A program made the translations under genes and the position numbers. Under the pieces are notes generated by a model. It was not told where the DNA came from. It saw nothing but the letters and a program-made list of their open reading frames with translations, and made no database searches. Of a DNA stretch of 64,000 nt, positions 58,254-64,000 are shown piece after piece; positions within the stretch are counted from its first letter, which is position 1; every line of letters starts with the position of its first letter. Source of the stretch: Novilysobacter_A longmucuonensis (GTDB lineage Bacteria; Pseudomonadota; Gammaproteobacteria; Xanthomonadales; Xanthomonadaceae); the NCBI RefSeq assembly GCF_046600735.1, contig NZ_JBJMAW010000015.1:1-64000 (forward strand). Reading direction: 5' to 3'.

Positions 58254-59594
58254 TCACTCCTCTCGCCGGTGCTCTTGAGCCATGAATGCTTCGATCTCGT
58301 CGGCGCTGCGCGCGAGCTTGTCGGTCAGCACCTTGTGGCCGTCGCGGGTCACCAGCACGTCATCCTCGGTGCGGATGCCGATGCCGCGCCACTTGGCCGC
58401 CACGCTGGTGTCGTCGGGTGAAACGTACAGCCCCGGCTCGATGGTGAACACCATGCCCGGCTCGAGCAGGCGCGACTCGCCGTCGAGGCGGTATTCGCCG
58501 ACGTCGTGCACGTCCAGGCCGATCCAGTGGCCGGTCTTGTGTCGATAAAAGCGCTTGTAGCTGCCCTCGGCAATGTTCTTCTCCAGCCTGCCCTTGAGCA
58601 GACCGAGCTGCAGCAGGCCTTCGGTGAGCGTGGCGACCGCGGCGTCGTGCCCGGCCTCGTAGGCGACGCCCGGCTGCGCCTGCGCGAGCGCGGCGGCCTG
58701 GGCGCGGCCGACCAGCTCGTGCAGCGTGCGCTGCTCCCGGCTGAAGCGCCCGCTGACCGGAAACGTGCGGGTGATATCCGCCGCGTAGCCACGGTATTCC
58801 GCGCCGGCATCGACCAGCACCAGGTCACCGTCACTCGCGCTACCGTTGTTGGCGATGTAGTGCAGCACGCAGGCGTTGCTGCCGGCGCCGATGATGCTGC
58901 TGTAGGCGGGCTGGGCGTCGTGCATGCGGAACACGCGTTCGAGCTCGGCCTGCAGCTCGTATTCGGCGATGCCCGGACGCACCGCACGCATCACCGCCTG
59001 GTGCGCGGCGACGCTGATATCGGCGGCGCGCTGCATCAGCCGGATCTCGTCGCGGTCCTTGAACAGCCGCAGCTCATCGAGCAGGTGGCCCAGCTCGAGG
59101 AACTCGTGCGGCGGCTGTGCGCCGTGGCGCATCATCGCGCGCACCCGGTTGAGCCAGCCGATCAGCTTGAGGTCGAACTCGGCATCGCGGCCGAAGTGGT
59201 AGTACACCCGCGAGCGACCTTCCAGCAAGCCCGGCAGAATGTCGTCCAGATCGGTGATCGGGTAGGCATCGTCCAGACCGAAGGCCTCCACCGCACCCTC
59301 AGGGCCTGCGCGCGGCCCGTCCCAGCCCTCGCGCTCGGTGTCGCGCTCGCGGCAGAACAGCAGCGTCTCGCCGTGCGCACGGCCGGGCACCAGCACCAGC
59401 ACGGCTTCGGCCTCGGGAAAACCGGTCAGGTACCAGAAGTCCGAATCCTGCCGGTAGGGATAGTGGGTATCGCGGCTGCGCACCGCTTCCTTGGCCGCGG
59501 GCAACACCAAAATGGCGTCGTCGCCGGCCATCCGCATCAACTGCTTGCGGCGGCGGGCATGCGCGCGGGAGGGCATGGAAAGCGGCTTGTTCAT
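58254..59594 (-). CDS. pepP: Xaa-Pro aminopeptidase (aminopeptidase P)
   Basis: From the ATG at 59594 (GGAG 6 bases upstream) the 446 residues have the N-terminal MPSRAHARRRKQLMRMAGDDAILVLPAA and YRQDSDFWYLTGFPE. The M24B catalytic domain follows with VDAGAEYRGYAADITRTFP, HKTGHWIGLDVHD, TIEPGLYV and IRTEDDVLVT. It removes N-terminal residues before proline. It follows ygfB, matching the ygfB-pepP order of E. coli; ubiH and visC do not follow. Confidence 0.96.
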   Translation of the reverse strand: MNKPLSMPSRAHARRRKQLMRMAGDDAILVLPAAKEAVRSRDTHYPYRQDSDFWYLTGFPEAEAVLVLVPGRAHGETLLFCRERDTEREGWDGPRAGPEGAVEAFGLDDAYPITDLDDILPGLLEGRSRVYYHFGRDAEFDLKLIGWLNRVRAMMRHGAQPPHEFLELGHLLDELRLFKDRDEIRLMQRAADISVAAHQAVMRAVRPGIAEYELQAELERVFRMHDAQPAYSSIIGAGSNACVLHYIANNGSASDGDLVLVDAGAEYRGYAADITRTFPVSGRFSREQRTLHELVGRAQAAALAQAQPGVAYEAGHDAAVATLTEGLLQLGLLKGRLEKNIAEGSYKRFYRHKTGHWIGLDVHDVGEYRLDGESRLLEPGMVFTIEPGLYVSPDDTSVAAKWRGIGIRTEDDVLVTRDGHKVLTDKLARSADEIEAFMAQEHRREE

Positions 59595-59621
59595 CGGTCT
59601 CCAATGGCAGGCGACGGTGAC

Positions 59622-59706
59622 CGTAGGGTGGGCACGCTCTTGGTGCCCACCGCTGCCGGTACGGTGAGCGCAGAAGTTACTGGTTCCCCGCCGGCGCGGG
59701 AATGAC
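59622..59706. repeat. CGTAGGGTGGGCACGC half element plus CCCCGCCGGCGCGGG hairpin
   Basis: The 16-base unit at 59622-59637 is identical to that at 46976, but its inverted partner is missing. A TCCCCGCCGGCGCGGGAATGAC hairpin at 59684-59705 follows. Both lie in the ygfB-pepP gap. Confidence 0.7.
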
Positions 59707-59744
59707 ACACCAGAAGCGCGGGAACGCAGTCAAAACGGGAAGCA

Positions 59745-60332
59745 TCAATTCAGTCGCTGGCGATGCTCGGCGGCGAGCACGCAGTCGCCGTGCAGCAGCA
59801 GTGCGGCGACCCGGACGAACTCCTCGATCTCGACCAGCGCGGCCTCGTCCTCGTCATCGCCGTCTTCCTGCGGCTGCGCCGCGGCGAGCTTCGCCAGGTC
59901 GAACAGCGCCTCGTTGCTTTCCTCCGACAGCTTCGGCCGGCCGCCCACGGCCATGCCGAACGCGCCGAGAAACCCGCGGCACCAGTCGAACAGCGCGCCG
60001 CTGCGATCGACCAGCGGCGCCTGCGGATCGGGCAGCAACAATTCGAACCCGAAACTGCGGTCGGCCAACTGCGCGGCGCTGGCGCGGCGCAGCTCATCCA
60101 GCGGCGTATCCGCGGCTGGCGCCGGGATCGCATCGTCGGCCAGCACCTTGGCCGGCCATTCACGCACCGCGGCACCGCCGCCGGCGAGCCAGCCGCACAG
60201 CCCGCCGTGCAGTTCCGATGCGGTCACCGCCAGCGACAGCCGCTGGATCTCGGCATCGATGGCCGCCAGAACCGGTAGTTCGGCTGGCGGATCGCCCGGC
60301 GGGACGGGGTTGAGGTCGGGGTCGGTCAACAT
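59745..60332 (-). CDS. ygfB: YgfB/UPF0149 family protein
   Basis: The 195-residue protein has the family segments TASELHGGLCGWLAGGG and WCRGFLGAFGMAVGGRPKLSEESNEALFDL. An acidic linker (QEDGDDEDEAALVEIEEFVRVAALLLHGD) and a basic C-terminus follow. YgfB in Pseudomonas has been linked to regulation of AmpR-independent resistance genes; its role here is unknown. It precedes pepP on the same strand. Confidence 0.92.
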   Translation of the reverse strand: MLTDPDLNPVPPGDPPAELPVLAAIDAEIQRLSLAVTASELHGGLCGWLAGGGAAVREWPAKVLADDAIPAPAADTPLDELRRASAAQLADRSFGFELLLPDPQAPLVDRSGALFDWCRGFLGAFGMAVGGRPKLSEESNEALFDLAKLAAAQPQEDGDDEDEAALVEIEEFVRVAALLLHGDCVLAAEHRQRLN

Positions 60333-60486
60333 GGCGCAAGTCTAGCAATCGCCTGTGAGAGCGCGGTAGTTGCCGCGCTGGCGGGCGCGCCCGCGGACGA
60401 GGACAGGCGCGCATCGGCGGCCTGCCCGGCTCGCCCCGCGGCAGGCCGCCACCGAGCATGCATCCGCGCCGCCGGGGCTGTCCGTG

Positions 60487-60515
60487 TTGGCACTGTGACG
60501 AACGCCTCCTACACT
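60487..60515 (+). promoter_or_regulatory. sigma-70 promoter of the large sensor gene
   Basis: TTGGCA and TACACT are separated by exactly 17 bases and end 25 bases before the GTG at 60540. It is the best -35/-10 pair in the window. The leader would be about 20 bases. The rest of the 207-base gap shows no other signal. Confidence 0.65.
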
Positions 60516-60539
60516 GCGGACTGACACGCCAACCCCGCG

Positions 60540-63500
60540 GTGTTCGTGCCTCCGTATCGCATCCTTGTCGCGGCCCTGTTTGGGCTGATCATGTGGTTGA
60601 CGCCCGTCGCGGAGACCGGGGCGGCGACCCGCGACTTCTATTTCACCCAGCTCGGCAGCGACCACGGGCTGGCCCAGAACACCGTGACCGCCCTTGCGCA
60701 GGACCCGCAGGGCTTCGTCTGGGTCGGCACCCAGGGCGGACTGCACCGCTACGACGGGCAACGCTACACCCTGTTCCGCCACGATCCACGCGACCCGACC
60801 AGTCTGCCCGACAGCTATATCACCGCGCTCGCGTTCGATCGCGATGCGCTGTGGATCGGCACCTATTCCGAATACGTGGCGCGCCTGGACCTGGGCAGCG
60901 GCACGATCCGTCGCTTCGATACGCCGGCTGGCCGCGGCCGTGCGCATGGCCAGGTGCGCGCGGTGCTCGCACGCGCGGGCACGGTATGGATCGGCACCAA
61001 TCAGGGACTGGAACGGCTGGACCCGGCCAGCGGCCGTCGCGACACCGTACTGCAGCTCGACACCCGAACGCTGCGCGGCGGGCCGTGGCAGAAGCTCCTG
61101 GCCGATCGGGAGGGGCGGATCTGGTACGCCACCGCGGCCGGGCTGTTTCGCATCGAGCCGGACGGGGCGGTGCTGCGGGTCGGCCCGCCCATAGCGAGCC
61201 GGACCTTGGCGCTCGACCGCGACGGGCGGATCTGGGTCGGCCGCAGCGACGGTCTGTTCCGGGTCTCGCCCGACGGCAGCGCGCTGATCCGCGCCTGGTC
61301 CGCAGGCGACGGCGGCGGCGAGGCCGACGTCCGCGCGATTGCGCAGGCGCCCGACGGGCGTCTGTGGTTCTCGGTCGCGCGCGGCGGGTTGCGCCGGTTC
61401 GACCTGGCCAGCGGCCGCATCAGCGTGATCCAGGAGGAGCCCGGCGTGGACGCAACGCTGCCGGAGGACGAGATCAGCGCCCTGATGATCGACCACGGCG
61501 GCATGCTCTGGACGGGCGGGCAGCTCCGCGGCGTGGCGGTGACAGACCCGCGCGGCGCCCGCTTCCGCTACCTGTTCAGCCAGCCCGGCGCAGCATCCGA
61601 CCGCATCGCCACCAACGACAGCATCCGCACCGTGCATGAAGGTGGCGATGGCGCCCTATGGATCGGCACCGACGACGCCCGGCTGTTGCGCTATGACATC
61701 AACGGCGACCGCTTCGGGGACTGGACCGCGCGCTTGCCGCCCACCAGCGATGCGCAGCCGCGGCGCATCGTGTCGATCCGCGACGCCGGCCACGGCCGCA
61801 TGTGGCTGGGCACCAGTCATGGACTGCTGCGGCTGGAACCGAGCACCGGGACGGTCGAGCCGATCGGGCTGGGCGACGGCGCGTCCGGTGACTTCAGCGG
61901 CACCAGCCTACGCGCAGTGCTGACCGACCAGCGCGGCGACATGTGGCTGGGGACCCGCGATATCGGCGCGTTGCATGTGCGGCGCGACGGCCGCCATGTC
62001 GTCAACTACAGCCATCGCGACGACGACCCGCGCCGGCTCGCGCACCCGACGGTGCATGCCTTGCAGGAAGACGAGCGCGGGCGGATCTGGTTCGGCACCG
62101 GCGACGGGCTCGACATGCTCGACCCGGTCGACGGCCCGCGGCACTACCGCCACGACATCGACGATCCCGCTTCACTGGCCGGCAACCTGGTGCGTGCCCT
62201 GCACGTCGATCACGATGGCGCACTGTGGGTCGGCACCCACAGCGGGCTCAGCCGCGCCGTCGAGCAGCCCGACGGCAGCATCAGCTTCACCCACCCGCTG
62301 GCCGAGGCCATGGCCGGGGCGCCGGTGCCGGTGGTGTTTTCGATCATCGAGGCGGTCCCCGGCGAGCTATGGCTCGGCACCGACGCCGGCATCGTCCGGC
62401 TCGACATCGCCAGTGGTGATCTGCGCCAGTACGGGTTGGCCGACGGCTTGCAGGACCTGGAGTTCAATGGCAACGCAGCCACGCTGCTGAGCGATGGCCG
62501 GATGGTGTTCGGTGGCGTGCGCGGGCTCAACCTGTTTGAACACGCGGGCGTGGCCGACGCCGGCCACACTCCGCCGGTGCGCCTGCTGTCGGCGCGGATC
62601 GGCACCCAGGGCGGGCAATCGAGTGGCGTGCTGTGGAAGCCCGACACGCTCGAAGTGCCCGACGATGCCGTGCTGCTGCGCCTGCGCATCGGTGCGATGG
62701 ACTTCTCCCCGAACGCGGACATCCGCTATCGCTACCGCATGGATGGCTTCGACACCGAATGGATCGACAACGGCGGCCAGGCCGACATCACCTATACGCG
62801 ACTGCCGCCCGGGCGCTACACGTTCCGCGCGCAGGCGAGCAACCGTGACGGCGTCTGGGCCGGCCAGGAGTTGCAGGTGCCGGTGCATGTGGCGCCGCCA
62901 CTGTGGCGGCACCCGTTGTCGCTGACCGCTCTGACGCTGGCCGGACTGGCCCTGGCGATGGTGGTGGCCTGGCGCTGGCACTCGCAGCGCCGCCGCGAAC
63001 AGGGCTATTTCGCCCAGATCCGCGAGCGCGAAGAGCGCCTGCAGCTGGCGCTGTGGGCTTCCGGCGAACAGTTCTGGGACTACGACATCACCCGGCGCGA
63101 GTTGCACGGCATGCACCCCCACGATCAGGGCGCGCCGGGGCCGCAGCTTACGACACATGCGCATCTGGACGCCCAGCACGAGATCCACCCCGACGACCAG
63201 GCGCGGGTCATCGAGCACCTGCGCCAGCACCTGCGTGGCGAGGAGCCGCTGTTCCTGTCGGAACACCGGGTGCGCAACGACAGCGACGGCTGGAGCTGGG
63301 TCCGTGCGCGTGGCCGGGTGGTCGAGAGCGACGCCGACGGCCGCGCCCTGCGCGTGGCCGGCACCGCGCGCGACATCACCGCCAGCCGCAGCGCCGAACG
63401 CGACCGCCGCATTGCCAGCGAGGTGCTGCGCAGCATGGCCGAGGCGGTGGCGGTGTTCGATGGCGATTTCAATTTCGTTTCGGTCAACCCGGCGTTCGAG

Positions 63501-64000
63501 CGCATGACCGGTTTCAGCGACAGCGAGGTGGCCGGCCAGCCGACCCGGCTGATCGACAGCCGCCAGCACGACCCGGCGTTCTACCAACAGATGCGCGCGG
63601 AGCTGCACCGCGACGGCCGCTGGTCGGGCGAGATCTGGCAGCAACGCAAGGACGGCAGCGAGTTCCTGTGCTGGCTCCAGACCGGCGTGGTGCACGAGGC
63701 CGGCGGCCAACGCGGCCATTACGTGGCCGTGGTCAGCGACATCACCGACCAGAAGCGCGCCGAGCAGGAGCTGCGTTACCTGGCCAACTACGACACGTTG
63801 ACCGGACTGCCCAATCGCACGTTGCTAGCGGACCGGCTGTCACGCGCGATCGTGCGGGCGCGCCACAACGGGCGCAAGATCGCGCTGCTGTTCCTTGACC
63901 TGGACCGCTTCAAGGACATCAACGACTCGCTCGGCCACGCCGCCGGCGACCGCATCCTGCGCGCCGCGGCCCATCGCCTGCAGCACACCGTCGGCCCGCA
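60540..64000 (+). CDS. propeller-PAS-PAS-GGDEF sensor protein, 3' end outside the window
   Basis: An uninterrupted frame of 1153 codons runs from a GTG at 60540 (or 60546) to the window edge. A signal peptide (ILVAALFGLIMWLTPVAETGAA) leads to fourteen W-x-G-T-x-x-G-L-type blades between residues 60 and 670, fitting two seven-bladed propellers, then a Y_Y_Y domain (about 700-775) and one membrane helix (about 791-812). Two PAS domains (about 834-954 and 957-1074) and the start of a GGDEF domain (YDTLTGLPNRTLLADRL) follow. The G-G-D-E-F residues and any EAL domain lie beyond 64000. It is probably a ligand-responsive cyclic-di-GMP enzyme. Confidence 0.9.
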   Translation, partial: MFVPPYRILVAALFGLIMWLTPVAETGAATRDFYFTQLGSDHGLAQNTVTALAQDPQGFVWVGTQGGLHRYDGQRYTLFRHDPRDPTSLPDSYITALAFDRDALWIGTYSEYVARLDLGSGTIRRFDTPAGRGRAHGQVRAVLARAGTVWIGTNQGLERLDPASGRRDTVLQLDTRTLRGGPWQKLLADREGRIWYATAAGLFRIEPDGAVLRVGPPIASRTLALDRDGRIWVGRSDGLFRVSPDGSALIRAWSAGDGGGEADVRAIAQAPDGRLWFSVARGGLRRFDLASGRISVIQEEPGVDATLPEDEISALMIDHGGMLWTGGQLRGVAVTDPRGARFRYLFSQPGAASDRIATNDSIRTVHEGGDGALWIGTDDARLLRYDINGDRFGDWTARLPPTSDAQPRRIVSIRDAGHGRMWLGTSHGLLRLEPSTGTVEPIGLGDGASGDFSGTSLRAVLTDQRGDMWLGTRDIGALHVRRDGRHVVNYSHRDDDPRRLAHPTVHALQEDERGRIWFGTGDGLDMLDPVDGPRHYRHDIDDPASLAGNLVRALHVDHDGALWVGTHSGLSRAVEQPDGSISFTHPLAEAMAGAPVPVVFSIIEAVPGELWLGTDAGIVRLDIASGDLRQYGLADGLQDLEFNGNAATLLSDGRMVFGGVRGLNLFEHAGVADAGHTPPVRLLSARIGTQGGQSSGVLWKPDTLEVPDDAVLLRLRIGAMDFSPNADIRYRYRMDGFDTEWIDNGGQADITYTRLPPGRYTFRAQASNRDGVWAGQELQVPVHVAPPLWRHPLSLTALTLAGLALAMVVAWRWHSQRRREQGYFAQIREREERLQLALWASGEQFWDYDITRRELHGMHPHDQGAPGPQLTTHAHLDAQHEIHPDDQARVIEHLRQHLRGEEPLFLSEHRVRNDSDGWSWVRARGRVVESDADGRALRVAGTARDITASRSAERDRRIASEVLRSMAEAVAVFDGDFNFVSVNPAFERMTGFSDSEVAGQPTRLIDSRQHDPAFYQQMRAELHRDGRWSGEIWQQRKDGSEFLCWLQTGVVHEAGGQRGHYVAVVSDITDQKRAEQELRYLANYDTLTGLPNRTLLADRLSRAIVRARHNGRKIALLFLDLDRFKDINDSLGHAAGDRILRAAAHRLQHTVGP

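Noticed and set aside
60333..60486. 6S RNA gene near ygfB
   Set aside because: In E. coli ssrS lies nearby, but no long rod-like structure with a central bubble and no suitable promoter or terminator was seen in this gap.

Overview
The window is a high-GC, densely packed piece of a chromosome with no rRNA or tRNA gene, prophage or insertion sequence visible. Gene content and order point to a gammaproteobacterium of the Xanthomonadaceae (Lysobacteraceae), most like Lysobacter or Luteimonas. The evidence is pilMNOPQ divergent from a class A PBP, an amgK-murU recycling pair, the block kdsD-kdsC-lptC-lptA-lptB-rpoN-hpf-ptsN-hprK-rapZ-EIIA-ptsH-ptsI, the yicC/gmk/rpoZ/spoT/ridA/recG strand, and many dispersed palindromic repeats of xanthomonad type. 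Genus is inferred from memory of gene order, not from a search.

Layout. 1-1633 (minus): MoxR ATPase and the start of a DUF58 protein. 1761-6800 (minus): type IV pilus alignment complex pilMNOPQ. 7021-10327 (plus): PBP1a and a conserved hypothetical. 10525-13453 (minus): citrate synthase, type B L31, nucleoside hydrolase. 13714-15458 (plus): amgK-murU. 15550-18592 (minus): DUF2066 protein, AI-2E-family permease, Hda. 18743-21541 (plus): purM, purN, DUF3108 protein. 21765-23429 (minus): BolA-family gene and murA. 23686-34610 (plus): LPS precursor and transport genes, sigma-54, ribosome hibernation factor and a transporter-free PTS. 34875-37306: lipoprotein, MgtE, YnfA. 37384-46907 (minus): yqgE-ruvX-pyrB, then yicC, gmk, rpoZ, spoT, ridA, recG. 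47183-52627 (plus): rph, rdgB, hemW, DUF1631 protein, PilZ protein. 52739-60332: a CHASE-PAS-GGDEF-EAL protein, PepQ, CrcB, TerC, PepP, YgfB. 60540-64000 (plus, cut by the window edge): a very large sensor with fourteen propeller blades, two PAS domains and the start of a GGDEF domain.

Themes. Cell-envelope synthesis dominates: PBP1a, MurA, AmgK/MurU, KdsD/KdsC, LptABC and RapZ. Regulation is the second theme: sigma-54 with a PTS-Ntr-type phosphorelay, SpoT with omega, and three to four cyclic-di-GMP proteins near the right end. Most operons are coupled by ATGA, GTGA or TGATG overlaps.

The least explained structure is non-coding. At least six families of short repeats fill the gaps between genes: heptamer arrays of CGGGACT or GGAGTGA with 2 to 10 copies, often as inverted pairs with a conserved tail; palindromes beginning GTAGGAGCGG, GTAGAGCCGAG and CGTAGGGTGGGC; elements with GTCATCCCGAGC-type ends; and one 176-bp long inverted repeat. 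Several repeats abut genes so closely that they supply the TAG stop codon.
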